NCBI GenBank assembly: GCA_000697475.1
Contig: JNEU01001003.1
Coordinates: 124,001 to 188,000 of the forward strand
DNA from: Lichtheimia corymbifera B2541
Taxonomy: Eukaryota; Mucoromycota; Mucoromycetes; Mucorales; Lichtheimiaceae
Reading direction: 5' to 3'
Length of the DNA stretch: 64,000 nucleotides
Both the position numbers and the translations under genes were made by a program. The notes below the pieces were generated by a model that saw only the letters and a list, made by a program, of their open reading frames with translations, had not been told where the DNA came from and did not search any database. This document shows, in pieces, positions 10,406 to 24,002 of the stretch. The number at the start of each line of letters is the position of its first letter. Position 1 is the first letter of the stretch.

Positions 10406-13400
10406 CTAGTCTATGCCTCCATTGACTTTAACCTTGCGTCCTTTGCTGGTAGGTTTACTTGGGCCAGCTGCGAATGCATATATGGGTCCATTGTACTTTT
10501 TGCCAAGTAGCATACGCCCTTTGGTAGTCAATTCTTCATCGAGTGTTGTGGATGTTTCCCCTCGAAGTTCAATGCTATCAACGCTATGGCGCTTGTCTCG
10601 TGGATGATGATGATGTTGTTGTTGTTGTTCGTGGTCATGCGATTGATCGGAAGTTTGACGTTTGCGAGATCTAAAAAAAAGAATTGATTGTGAGCAAACG
10701 TGTAGATGACAGCAATAGATAAATCTTACTTTAGAGACCAGGGTATAAAACGTCGTGATGGTGTATGTGATGATGTGGAGGGTGCTGTTGTTGACTCGGC
10801 TGCATCTTGATCATACAAACTCATTGACCGAAGCGAGATAGCATCATGATCCAATTCACCTTCTTCCAATTCATCCTGCGTACTATCACTCGATTCATTA
10901 TCACTGTCGCCATAGATACGTGCATCGGGATCCCCAAACATGTCGGAAGGCGTACTCTGCGTCGAAATACCCGATTCGGTCATCTTGTGAGGCGGTTGTT
11001 CTTTTGTATGATGTCGGCGAATCGTGAGCTTTTCTTTCAACAAGGCGGTGCTGTTGTGTAACAATGCAGCTCGCATGAAATCTGTATTACACATGTTGGT
11101 ATAAATTCCTCATACATTATGCAAGCACATACCTCTTTTAACGGTGGCAAGCAACTCATACCATGACCAGGTCTCATTACTGTATTCAAGAGTAGGCTGC
11201 TGGAAAGTGAAATCCCGTAAATCCTCAATATTCTTCTCCTTGGGTCCCTGGATCCAATAGACGAATGTAAGAGACATGCATTGCACTGAATAAATATGCT
11301 TACTTGATAACTCAAACAATGTCGTGTGCCTGGGATCTTGACCAGCAAAAAGGCTCTGTTGCTTGATGCACGTTTCTTCATGACCGATAAATCATCCACT
11401 GCTGCCTTTTTCGCTCGCTTACGCTTGGCTTGCTTGAGACCCTTTTTCATGGATGTGGGTGCAGAGGTCGACTCACTCACAGCGGTACTAGTATTGTTGC
11501 TGATGTTGTTATTCTCGAGTAAAGCGGGTGCACTCTGTTGGAAATCTTCCAAGCCTGAAGCTGCCAAAAACATGTCGCCTGTAGAAGCTGAAACCTGCAT
11601 GCCTGATTCATTCTCAAGAGCCGTTGCCGCTGTTGCTGTCACAGGAGATACAGGAGACTTGTCATTGTTGTTGGATGCAGTGTTGCCAGCTGATTTACGT
11701 CGCTCGACTGGGAACAAGAAAGATGCCAACGCCTTGCCAAGTTCATATGTGATCTGTAATCTCAATGGGCACAAGTTGATCTCCAAATGTTGTATCACAG
11801 GAATCCCACCAACGGGTGGCAAATCAGCGAGATAACCACGAAGCATCTTGTTGCGTGAGAAGTCAGGTGTCTTTTTGTTGTTTCCATAGTATGGTGCAAT
11901 CACGTCAGTAAACACTGGGGATGAGGTGGTATTCTTGATATGCAGCATTTCGACTTCGACCGTGTTGCTGCTGGAACGGTCTTCTCGGTTGATAAGCATG
12001 TACATGGTGTTGGTAAGATTCCACTCGCATAATGGCTTGTCCTGATCAAGCATCATCTTCCATACAATCTTCTCGGCAGAGAACACAAACTTGAGATTCG
12101 TCTTGGGTTCGTGATAATTCTTGCCCCGTTGGCTGCGTTGTTGTGTAAGCTTGATAGCCTCCATACCCAAATACAACTCCTCCATCTGCTCACGCATGGC
12201 CGCTCGAATGGATCGAAATTCTTCAATACGTGCTTGGTCAAGATGCGGTAGTCGTTGCCGATATTGAGTATACATGTAGACAAGTTGACGCACGTGATCC
12301 TGATGTCTTGCAATACGCTCGGTTGTCTCGTGTAGGCTATTCCGATCCGCTGCCATCATAATTTCACGCAATCGATCAAGTCGTTCTTTCTTGGCTGGTT
12401 CCTTGTACAACAATAAATCTGTCACCACCTCGTAAATAGCATTGTACTGCTGCGAGTTGACTGTCAATGTCAATTCGGGGAAGCTGAGATGCACTGAATC
12501 ACAACGATCTTCAAATGGATGAATTCTTGCAAAGGATGTTGGATGCGTCTTGAATCGAAGCTGATTATATTTGTCGTATTGGATCGAAGCTGCCAATCGA
12601 AAACCGACTCGCTGGAACTTGTCTGTGCGCTTGACATAATCGATCAACATCTCTGGTGGAATCCATGCTAGCCATCGATCGCTTTGTTTGGCACCATAAT
12701 GGTTGTCAAGGAGTAAATCCACGCTGTCAAATCGTTCCTTTTTGGCCACAAAGAATTGCGAATTCTCCACGCTGACTATAGTACGATCCTTCACAAGGTC
12801 CATTTCCTCATCTGGGTCATTGGTATCGGTGATAGCAAAACCTTTCACTTGCATACGCTCGTTGGACATGAGCACCAAGCTATCCGGATCACGATCGCTC
12901 TGCAAGCTAACTTGAGGATGAATAAGATCCACTAAATAACTGCTCTTGATGCTGTATCCTTCAGGGACGCTGTTCTTTTGATATACTGGGTCGTTCACAT
13001 CAATACTGCCACCTGATGCAGGCATGTCATTGTCGGGTGCGCGACTTGTATCTGTGCCATCCTCGGTCTCATTCGTTGCCACAAGTTTGGTATATTGTTC
13101 GGAAAGAAGTTTCTCCAATAGCTCATGTGGCATACTTCCACCATTGCCATCGCTGTCATCATCCACCACAACCGTATCAGGTTTCCATCTTCGCTGCTTT
13201 TGTGTTGCTTCAGTGAGATCTCTCAAAAACTTGACAGCACGCATAGAGCCATAATATGTCAATGCTCGTCGATGCGCTTGAAGATCGAGGAAATGATAGA
13301 TAATGTTGCGTACTGAGTTGTTCCAAATGATTTGTGGATTGTGGACAATACAGCGTTGCTTGAAATAGCCCATCAACTCCTCCCATCTGGCGACTGAATC

Positions 13401-16400
13401 CTTGCAAAATACGGTTGATGTGGAATAGGTGGTACTGTTGTCAGATGTACTGCTGGTATCAGAGACATTCGGCATCGTTTGAGTGGAGAGTTGCTTAAGA
13501 TAACGCTGTAGCTGATTGCGCTTTTCAAATAACACCTCGGTCTTTTCCACAATTGATTGTGACTAATGAAAGAACGTATTAAATACATGACAAATCAACC
13601 CTTTTTGCTTTACACACCTCTACCAAGAACCTTTCATCGTCTGTCTCAGAGTACTTGCTCTCAACCACATGAAGACGAGCCTGATGTTTGCGGATTTGGA
13701 CATCAATGTCTTGACTACGCTGCTTCAAAAGCTCCATCTGGATCTCACGTGTATCTATATATACAATGAAGGATGTTGGTCATTGTATTCTCTTTTCTCT
13801 ATGCTTATACATACCACCAGCCGTATCCACAATGCAATTATGCGTATCTCTCAAATAGCGATATTTGTCACGACCACCACGATTGGTTTGCTTGAGATAA
13901 TACACGAGTGGCGAATATACAAAAGGAAGGACTTGTACTGTGGGTGGTGTAGTAGGTGCGGTCACTCGTAACTCGATATAGTCGTCAGGATCAGCCCAAT
14001 CGGATGGCTCATTATCCTCATTGGCTCGCTTATCCAATCCGTCCATGAGGTCTGGATCCACACTGCTGTCGCTCATTGAATCGCTTGAACGATGCGTAAT
14101 GCTGATAGAGGGTGGCGCACTGCTTCCAATGGTACCGGCATCACCTCCTCCACCACCTCCACTGCTGTTGACGCTTCCAGGACCATTTGTAGTTGTAGTT
14201 GTAGTTGTAGCAGAAGTCCCAGTAAATCTTGCCCTGACGGCACGTAGATCAATGCTCTTCAAATGTATCTCCGCTTCATGCACTGGCCAGTTGGCCTTGA
14301 GTCTCTTGCTGTCAAGTTTGTGGTTGGTCACATCGATGATCTCACGTCGCTGATGAATGTCCACATCAAAACCGGCCACGACACCTTTTAATCCAACAGA
14401 ATCACCCGTCTCTTCGATATGCTTGTTATCCTCGCTAGTGAATTCATCCTTGTAAAAGTAGCCAATCACCAGTGGATGAAGCATCACCTTGTATTTCATA
14501 CTCGTCATATGCTTGCCAAACTTTTTGGTGGGACGTGGATCGCTGCGTGGAAACAGTGGGCCATTACGCATTGGATAGCCCATAGCACCGCCAAATAATC
14601 GAAACCAGGTGACAAAGTGATCCATGAAGCCTGGTGAGAGATGCATCGAATTGAGGTTGGCAGTAGAGATGTCAATCTTTTCATTCTTTTCAGATGATAA
14701 CTTGATGATGCTGATCGAAATGTGAATAAAGTGTGATCGAAATCCTTCATATGCATCATAACCCTGTAAATTATATTAACAATGAGCGATCTTTCTTTGT
14801 CAAATATAATGAACCTCATACCTCGCCATGATCTGGTAATGCTTTCACTGCTTGTGGCGTCTTGAAACGTACTCCATAATGGGGCTTGAAATGCAAAAAG
14901 CGGCATCGCGTCGTGTCGAGACGTGGGTTGATAGAGATACGTCGAGTTGATCCACCGTCTTTGCAGTTCTCGCATCCCCAACCACACATCCGTTCAAGGT
15001 GAAATCCAATACCCATCCGAATTCCATCTGAAAGCTTTAGCGCCACTTTGACAAATCTCGGATCAGATCGTGTTGCATTAAGCAATGATGTCAATGTTCT
15101 CGTTCGCTTCGGCGCACATGCATTCTTGTCGTGTGTATCATGTCCTTGTTGCTGATCATCTTTGGCATTGATTCCCGGCAATATATAGGTCGCTGTGTAA
15201 CCGCCATAATCCAAATCAGGCACGCCAAATGCATAATCTCGACTGATGATTTGTAACACCTCGCGATCAGGATTGTCGTGATTGATCAACCACACCACAT
15301 CATTGCTCCACACTTTGGCTAGACCATAACCACGTTCACTGGTATCATAGGGATCACGCGTACCCTTCATTAAGAACGCAAAGTCACCACCACCGACAAA
15401 AGAGATCTTGGCACGTGTATGAATGAGTAATCGAATCTTGTCCCAGAAACCGACTTTGGGTGATGGATCCACGGGAGGTCGTGTAAACGAATCCAGCACT
15501 CTTGACACATCTTGAATGGCAGGCTGATAGGGCACCGACCATGAAATGCTTGACATGTCTTGTGTATGCACATCAATGTTGACAATCGAATAAAATTTGG
15601 CTGGTGTGCTGGTACGTGCAATGTCCATGGAATAGGAAAGGGTATCTTCAGCAACAATGGGTATATTAATGCGCCGTGTAGCATCCAAATGGCCTAGCTC
15701 ATCACCCAGCACGTAATCGCCTGACAATGACCATGATACGGGTGGTTGCTCGTCGCCAACTTCACAATGGCCTGTCGGTGGTGGGACCAACAAGACTGGT
15801 AAAGGATAATCGCGAATCTGTGCCCATGTCTCACCCGCACACCAATCCAAATGGAAGGGAACCAGTGTGGAAAACTTGGTATCAATAGGAATGCCTTTGC
15901 CATTTTCATGCACAAATTGACGTGTCTCATCCAATGGGAAATCAGGTTGCCTCATGGTGAAAGACATGTTCATGATGGTGAAATCAAATAAGGGCGGATG
16001 CGGTGGAATAGGCATTGTCTGAATACAAAATAGGCTTGCGATTGATTGCCCTTCATCATGCTGTTGTTCGTCATACAAATCATCCAAACCACCCATCATA
16101 CAAGCATGTCGATAATCGGATAAGCGGATGGACTCGTGCTCTGATTCTTCCTTATGCATAGCGTCATTGATATGTTTGATCCAGGAGTTTGAATGAATCT
16201 CTTGCAGCCCATGCCATGCCTCTTTCACGCGCACATTGGCAGAATCATTGTCATCATCAGTAGCTGTGCTGCTAGCTGCATCATCATCGCGACCAGAACT
16301 TGATCCACTCTTTTTCATTCCACTGCCCAAAAACTTGCTACGTGCTTGCTCATTGTCCATAGCTCGACGTCCGCTACTAGGTGTGTTGGTGGTGGCGGTG

Positions 16401-19400
16401 GCGTTGTTAACGTTGGTGGTATCTTTGGGTGATGATGAGGATAATGCCTCCTGCATAATAGTCTGTGCCTTGGCTTGAAACGCTTCCTGCAAAGCAAGTC
16501 TTGATTGCTGCTCAGCCAATCCTGTACGCCAAATCATTCGCAGTCGAATCTCGAAAGGATCATCATCAAAGTGCAGTCGAAAAGCATCACATTTCAAGAT
16601 AATGGTAGGCAGTGCACGCGGTCCAGGTGATAATGCAGGCCCAAGATATGTGAATGGCTTGATATTGGAGAATCGCCCATGCATGGCTTTGAGCGCCTTG
16701 ATAAAGCTGACCGTATTGTCGACCACATTGGCAACCACATATTGATATGGAACACGTAGCATCAACTTGGACATGACAAATTGGAATGTTTTCTTTTCCC
16801 TCGACTTGATGAGCTCAAAAGAAACATTGTCCAACTCCAATAATTGATCCCACTTGCCTTTTTGCTTGGGAGTTTCACCATAAAGTGTAATGTTGCGGAT
16901 GCTGAGCGTAGGCTGCTGCTGCTGTCGTCGATCCTCCTCATCACCATTGCCATGCATTTTGATCTCTGTACGAAGACCATCCATTCGCAAATACAATTTG
17001 GTCTTGTTGGGTAATGAAAGAGCAATATCTCCACGATTGATCTGCAACTGGGCCTTTTCCACCTTGACCTTAGGGCGTCCTGTCGCTGTTGTTGTTGTTG
17101 TCTTTTGTTGCGCTGTCGAAAAAACGTGTCGTTTCAAATCCATGACGTCGTATAATGCCAAGATGATTGCATAATGTTCACGAATCGAATACTGAAAACC
17201 GCACTTTTTGACAACCATTGCCGGGGACAAGACAGCTGCACATGTCTCATCCATAAATAAATCAGCCGATAAGCTCACACGAGAACTCCAAAAGAGCAAA
17301 TGATCGCCATGATAATCGTGATCTTCACTTGGACTGAAGCCGCTTCGGACCGTAAAGCATTGGATCGAACCACGCAACATGCCATAGCGATTATGGGTAG
17401 ATGACTCTTGCGAATCCTCAGAAGAGACTGATAACCGATGCTGACGAGCAACCCCTGTGCCACTGAATCCCAAAGAAAGCGATTCAAATCCCACTGTCAT
17501 TTGCGAGTCGATGTCGTGCTCTGGTGCGTTATCCATGTGTTGCTCAGGCACAGGACGTTGACCTTTGATCCCCTTATCCACACTGACCAAGATGATGGCA
17601 AGATCAGCTACCAATACTGACACTTTGATGTGTTTCAAGATCCTGGGATCCATTGACGTTGTATGATGATGTTGTTGTTGTGGCTGTATTTTGGGTGATT
17701 TGAGTGAATTGGCAATCTGGTTGATCCAAAATTCAAGGTCGCGCTGTTTATGTATGCCGAAATGTAACACAGGTGCACGGACCGAAAATTCGACTTGATT
17801 GTGCTGCTTCTCCCATGCCCATGTCACTCTCGAGTCATCCTCCTTCGTTACAGTTGCTGCCATTTGCACACGTGCACCCAATTCACCACGCTCAACCGTG
17901 ACCAAGGCTGGCTCCTTGACAATCGCATTCAAGCTACGTGCCCAACGTAGTGCTAAATGGTCAATCTTGATCCCTGCTCTCGCATGGTACATCCACTCAT
18001 CCACTGTCGTTGCTGCTGCTGCTTCCTCAGGTTCAGGTTTCCAACTTTTTCTGAACAACTTGCTCCATGGCTTGGGTTGTCGTCGCTTACGTACGCCAAA
18101 TTCTTCACAAAGAGGAGATATCGGAGGTGACGTTACTGATTTTGTCAAGGGAACATAACCACCGGATACTTCCAACGTCACATCCACGCAACTGACAAGT
18201 CCATGACCACCATCCTTTGAATGACAAAAATCCAACAAGGGCCGTTCCAGTTGTATCGATAACGAAACATTGGGCAAGTTGTCAAACTGTCTTTCTTTGT
18301 GGATCCATGTGCTCCTTTTCTCATGTCTCGTGTCTGTTGATGATGATGTTGATGTCTTGTGATCACTGAGGAAGGCGCGTAATAGCCCAATCTTGTCGAT
18401 ATCCACCGTCACCTTAGGCTCCTTGAAAGAAACAGTCGCTTCCACGTGTCGTCGTCGTCGTCCATGTGATGATGCACTGGTATTGTTGCTCTTTTTATTG
18501 CCTACCAATTGATCCAATGCCATGTTCCTGAGCATTGAAGATGGTGTTGCTGTGGTGGTGGTGAGCTGCTCATCATCTTCTGATATGGTTGCTGGTATAT
18601 TGCTAACTAATGGACCATTTGTCATAGCCACTGAAATACGAGTGCGGGGTATCTTGAGAGGTTCAATGTATTCAGTAGCTGATTCAGGTTTGTTGTTGAA
18701 AACGGACCAAGTAATGTGTTCCACACTACCCTGAACAACCATCGTTGCGACTGTTGCCGAAATCATAAATGTATGTAACCGAATAGATGAATACAAGCCG
18801 AGTGGCGTTTCATATGTAAATGCTGTATCGGATATGGTGATTGTCATGTTGCGTACAAGTCGTGTGAATTTGTTGCCACTGCCTCCTCCCTGACGACGTT
18901 GTTGCTGTGCTGATTTTGCTTGTTGACGGATCGACTGAATGGCTTGTGTGATACGAGAAACCTGATCCAGTTGAAGCTAAATAATAGCGTATTAGCATCC
19001 CCCTATCTTTTACCACCCAACTCATTTATTACCTGGATAGCATCAACATGCATATTCACATCCACATCTTTAAGTGTGACGCAACCTGCTGACAAATGAC
19101 ATGAGATGGCAACTCGGCTACCCTTCGGCAGACTCAAAATGTCGTTGGTCGTTCCATTTGCTGGAAGAAATCCCACGTGGCCCATTTGGACTGTGATCTC
19201 GAAAAACTTCTCCTTGAATAAATGCTCGGCTCGTTTAAGCGAATGTCGCTGTCGTCTTGCATGAAAATGATGATGATTGGTACTGCTGCTACTGCTATTG
19301 TTGTCAGAGTCGGATGTGAAATGTTGTTGTACTGCATCCATCCATGTCGCTGTTGTCCTTGATGGCCGATGCAAAGGCATTCTTGAAACTGCAGCAAACA

Positions 19401-19971
19401 TGATTGAACTGAAATCGAGACGCTCCATCTCCAGGATGCCCACATGATCCAATGATACTCGTAGTCGATCTATTCGTACATCCACATAGTTGGCTAATCC
19501 TGCCATCATCAACTGTGCTGGAAGTGCTGACATGAACTTTATAACATGCTTCACCAACGATATCGAATACCACCATGGTATCCTTCCAATCTGATCTCCA
19601 ACACTCGATAGTCGACGATTAAAGCTGTTGCTAGGTGTCTGTTGTGGCCCTCCTCGTCCTTTTTGTCCTGCTGCTGCTCGTAATGCACCTAGATCGCTCA
19701 ACGATAGCTCAATGTCGGAAAGATGAATGGTTATCCAAGCAGTGGATGTGGCGCATGCCGGGCGTTTAAGACGTGTCTTGATTTTGCCGACAGCAATCGA
19801 CCATGCGTTGGTGTTGTCAATGTTGCTTGGCTGATGATATCGAATGCCGGTGATGGAAAAGAAACCAACGCGACGAAACTGCAAATGGAAACGCAGAGCT
19901 ACGATCCAGCGAATCAAACGTAGAACAAGGACAAATAAAACCAAGACGAGTGCATATTGGATAATAGACAT
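10406..19971 (-). CDS. FMP27: Bridge-like lipid transfer protein, Fmp27/Hob/BLTP2 family
   Basis: Very large repeating beta-groove protein thought to shuttle lipids between ER and plasma membrane. Exons 19971-19033, 18976-14822, 14763-13815, 13754-13618, 13562-11304, 11247-11133, 11081-10730 and 10670-10406 give 3056 residues. A hydrophobic N-terminal segment (MSIIQYALVLVLFVLVLRLI) anchors it in the ER. Family landmarks are GFWDKIRLLIHTRAKISFVG with GTRDPY about mid-protein, GWGCENC, the FVTWFRLFGG stretch, and near the C-terminus KIPGTRHCLSYQ joined to GPKEKNIEDLRDF and TLEYSNETWSW. The tail is polar with Ser and His/Gln runs. An in-frame upstream ATG (20109) would add 46 residues across a GA repeat; the start at 19971 puts the anchor at the very N-terminus as in homologues. 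All seven introns are GT-AG. Confidence 0.92.
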
Positions 19972-22008
19972 GTTGCGTCCAGAGGACGACTCAAAAAGAG
20001 AGAAAAAGGAAATGTAAGGGAAGAGAGAGAGAGAGAGAGAGAGCGAAAGAGAGAAAATGACAAACCCAAATCTGGATTGTGTCCTACCATGTGACTCTGG
20101 CATCGCCATTGGAGCTTGGAGCTGCGTTTCATGCAGTATAACGGCAATGAGCGCGTGTCAAACAATGTTCAAGCGGAGCATCTTGTAATTGAGAGGAATC
20201 GAGAGAGAGAGAGAGAGAGAGGAGGGAGGAGATCTTTACTCATTGTAATACATCAGGAGCATCGTTTTTTATAATATCTCTGCTGCTTTCTTTTCTCTGT
20301 TTTAATTGGGAGGGGTTGCTCGCACAGACATTGTTTAGTAGCTTATATGCCATGCTGCACCTCCATAATCCATTCCACACTCAACCACTCCATTTTATAT
20401 AAAGCTCGATTTGCATATGCGTAGCACAAAGTGTGCGGGATTCTTACTTTTCGGTTGCCATGATGTCATACAATTTGGGTTTGCCAAGATGTAATCTCTA
20501 TACTGTACTAGTAGCAGCATCATTTTTATTACGGGGTGGGTGGGGATGAGTGTTCTATAGAAGCATGCAAGGCACTATTTAAAAAGATCAATGAACCCCT
20601 TGCCATATGCTATTACCCAATTTGTCAAGTCATCAGCCAGCCATCAATAATCATATGCATGGTGGTCGCCGTTTCCTAAATGCCATTTGATATCCATCAG
20701 CTCTTGATTTGCAGTCATAATAGCAGACAATGACACCATCGACGTCGTATATATACGCACAATAGGATTGAAAAAGTGGGGTCGTTCTTGTTCAACCTGA
20801 TGACTCTACTATTTGAATGTGTGCATAGTTGTTTGTGGTAATATATGCACGTTTGTTATTATTATAGATATCAATTTTTCATGCATCGCAACACAACAAA
20901 TGCGACCGGGCACTTAGAATGTCATCCGCACCAGAAAAGAGAACAAGCAATATAAACATTACTGCACCACCACAACAGCCGCAATCACTGGTACAAGAAC
21001 GAATCGGTAATTTGCATCATGAAAAGAGTCTTTTTGCGTGACAGGGACCATATGCTCGTTTGATGATCTACCGGCCAGTGAAATTCACGCGGATCTGCTG
21101 TATTATCAAATGGTTCGATGTCCTCGCTCCATAAAAAACCACACTTGTAAATAGCTGTGCATATGCACAAACGTGGTCCTTTTCTTACAAGTCAAAACGT
21201 TGATCATTGTACCTTCTGATGCGGTCTCAAAATCAGCCTCTTTGTCGTGCCATTGTCATCTTTCTTCCACAAAATGTCATGTGGAGATGGTGAGTCGGAG
21301 TATCGTCATTGGGCGCAAGTTTTTCTTTCTACTCCTCTTGTGCATGACCCACCACGCTACATCAAGCTGTTGCATGTGGTAGTATATATATGCCAACTTG
21401 CTGATGCAAATATATGTACATGTTGAATCTGAGTGATATCCATTGGGCGTATATACGCTGGTGATGAATTTCAATTGCGAGCACAAACACAATATACGAA
21501 TAGCACTGCAGCTGCACGTATATGCAAAAGCGGGCTACTACTACTAGTTTGCAACGTTTATCTTGGGAACACCGACATATCCCGGGTTGGATTTTCGAGT
21601 CAAATCGATCCATGTGCACATGCAATTGAGTTTCATGTTGGGATTATATATCTGGCCATGGCTGTGCGTGTGCCTGTGTATGGGAGAAAATAGTATTTGG
21701 TTGTGGTGGCGTGTTGCATGAAAGGCTTGCACTTCTTGTTTCATTTCCAAAGAAGGATGATCAAGCATCGGAAATGGCAAGGATCGTCAGGTGAACAAAA
21801 AGAAAGAGGGAAAATGGCAGAATGATAAGCAAATGCAATACATGTATAGATTAAGGGACCTGCTGTGAAACAAGGTCATTACACACACACTCACACGCAT
21901 TCAAACGCATGGAACAGATGATGCGCGGAATGAACCTTGTTTATCTTGATACAAATACATTTCAATCCATCTCCCACTGCTGTTGTTCTTCCGCATCTAT
22001 CTTTTCCA
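19972..22008. other. Divergent intergenic region FMP27/coiled-coil gene
   Basis: About 2 kb between two divergent genes. It contains GA repeats at about 20019-20052 and 20200-20232, in the likely FMP27 leader and promoter. A TATA-like TATATAAA lies near 20396 without a credible ORF behind it. Short frames at 21.2-21.8 kb do not resemble proteins. Confidence 0.55.
20019..20052. repeat. GA dinucleotide repeat
   Basis: GAGAGA microsatellite about 50-80 bp upstream of the FMP27 start on the minus strand (CT-rich in transcript sense), with a second GA run at about 20200-20232. CT-rich leaders are common in fungal promoters. Confidence 0.7.
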
Positions 22009-23887
22009 ATGCATCCACAACACCCACATCCCATCGTCGACTTGCCTACACCATCCTCCAGTGCACAGCTTATTCCATCATCATCGTCACCCGAAAAGAA
22101 GGATCATGATCCACCTGTTTCACCTACTGCCATTTACCAGCACATGATTATGTCAGATACATTGGATACCAAATCTCCCGAAGAATTACGATCCCTTGTA
22201 CAAGAGGCATATACAACACTTCGAGCCAAAGAAAAGGGTATGTTACACACGTCTTACATGGATACGAAGACTAAATCCCATGATTGTAGATATCAAGTTG
22301 GCAGCCGAAGTGGGATGGGCTTTGCTTGAAAACAATCTGGAACTCAAAGCCAGGCACGAGACGTTGGAAAAATCGCTTCATGTGAGCCGGACTAGCAGTC
22401 CTGAACTGGATATGAAACCATCGACATCCATTCTCACCCGATCCAACAACACCCACGCCACAGCATCACGTATTTTGCAACGTGTCGATTCTAGTGATAG
22501 TCAACAAAGCAATGACTCTAATAGCACCATGCGATTGATTTCACGAGAGCAAGCAGATGAGGCCATTGTACGTATGCTAACCGACAAGAACGCTGAGATT
22601 CAGCATATTCTTGATACCACGTTGGCACGACATGAGGCGGCACGTCAAGCAGATTTGGAGCGTACACAACGACTCGAGCAAGAAATGAACCAGCTTCAAA
22701 CCAGGCTTGATCAAGCCGCACAAACAATAGAGCGTCTTGAAAAGTCAAAGTCAGCGACATCACAACAACAATCGGCAGCAGCAGAAGAATCAATGTATTC
22801 CTCATATGACGATCACATGCTTACGGCACGTCTTGCTCAGCTTCAACAAGAGCATGAACACTTGTTAGCAGGCAAGGCAACTACCCAAAGCAAGCTTGAC
22901 AAGGCAACTTGGGACTTGGAACAGTGGCAACAGCAAATTGCCAATCTAGAAATCATTGACCAGAAATACAAAGTACAGCAGATTGCATTTACTCAGCAAG
23001 CACACGATATCACACGGCTCACAGGCGCTCTTGAGGATTACAGAACACAAATGACACAAGAGGATACTACAAGCAATAAGAGTAGTCGTCGTAGTAGTCG
23101 AGTTGAGCAGCATGTGTACTTGGATAACGATACACAAATCACCTATTCAAGCGATAAGCTGAAACAGCCAGCAACAATGACGCCATCCAAAAGTAACCAG
23201 ACAACCAGTTTATTGTGTGAGCTTGAAAGAACATGGGCAAAGGAGCGTCGTACCAGAGCAGCTCCTCCCCCACCTCTCACACTTGCTTCGTCTAACCATC
23301 ATCATGGTCGTCGCGCATCATCCACTTTCACTGATAGTGCTGCTACTACCACCAATAGAAAAAGCAGCGTACATGAATTACCGCCTGCTATATCCGCTAC
23401 ATCGCCTATGCACCACCACCACATGCTATACGAATCCCCAACGCATACATCCAACGGTGGTAGCAATATCAGCATGTCATCATCATCCAGTGAAGGTGGG
23501 ATGTTACTTCCTTCTCCATCGACGTATTCATCATTATCATCCCAAAAATACGCTCGATCCTTACATCCATCACCAAGCAGTATTGTTGCTGGATTTGAAA
23601 ATGGCTCATGCACCATACCACCGTCATTGTATGCTAACCTTTCAGCATGTTGCAGCCGACGGCCATTGATTCCTAGTCCACCTATCCGACGCTTCAGGAG
23701 ACGATCTGTTGTTCCACCTTCATCATCATCATCCACCTCCTTGTGTTCCATGCTTTTGTGGTTCCCATTGTGGTTCCCATTGTTGATGATTCACAAGATT
23801 TGGGCCTGGTACAAATTCTCGCTTATTCTATTTCTAGCAGTCCTCATCAATCTCTGGCAAGGTCCAGACGCCATTCTTGAAAAGTAG
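22009..23887 (+). CDS. Tail-anchored coiled-coil protein with CC1 box (candidate dynein adaptor)
   Basis: Not a named fungal family that I recognise. Exons 22009-22237 and 22290-23887 give 608 residues. Residues 1-50 are Pro/Ser-rich. A helix follows, and the exon junction creates DIKLAAEVGWALLENN at 77-92, an exact AAxxGxxLL CC1 box as in BICD, Spindly, HAP1 and TRAK, which binds dynein light intermediate chain. A long coiled coil runs about 150-350. SLLCEL at 383-388 matches the SLxxEL Spindly motif that contacts dynactin's pointed end in those adaptors. A disordered Ser/His/Pro region follows, then two hydrophobic stretches (about 564-600) and a short polar tail, consistent with a tail anchor. 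Adaptor function is inference from motif order. The two exons join in phase; the start at 22009 is the first in-frame ATG. Confidence 0.8.
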
Positions 23888-24002
23888 TAGTCAACATGTG
23901 AATATGTCTTTTTTACGAATCAGCAAGTTTTATTTTTCCCTTTATTGTGAAAACCTCATTTATACATACACGTACACACACACACTATCTGTTCCCTGCA
24001 AA

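Noticed and set aside
19972..20109. In-frame N-terminal extension of FMP27 from the ATG at 20109
   Set aside because: It would place 46 residues, including a Ser/Leu run from a GA repeat, before the N-terminal ER anchor; homologues start at the anchor.
23302..23751. 149-codon minus-strand ORF
   Set aside because: Antisense shadow of the Ser/His-rich part of the coiled-coil gene.
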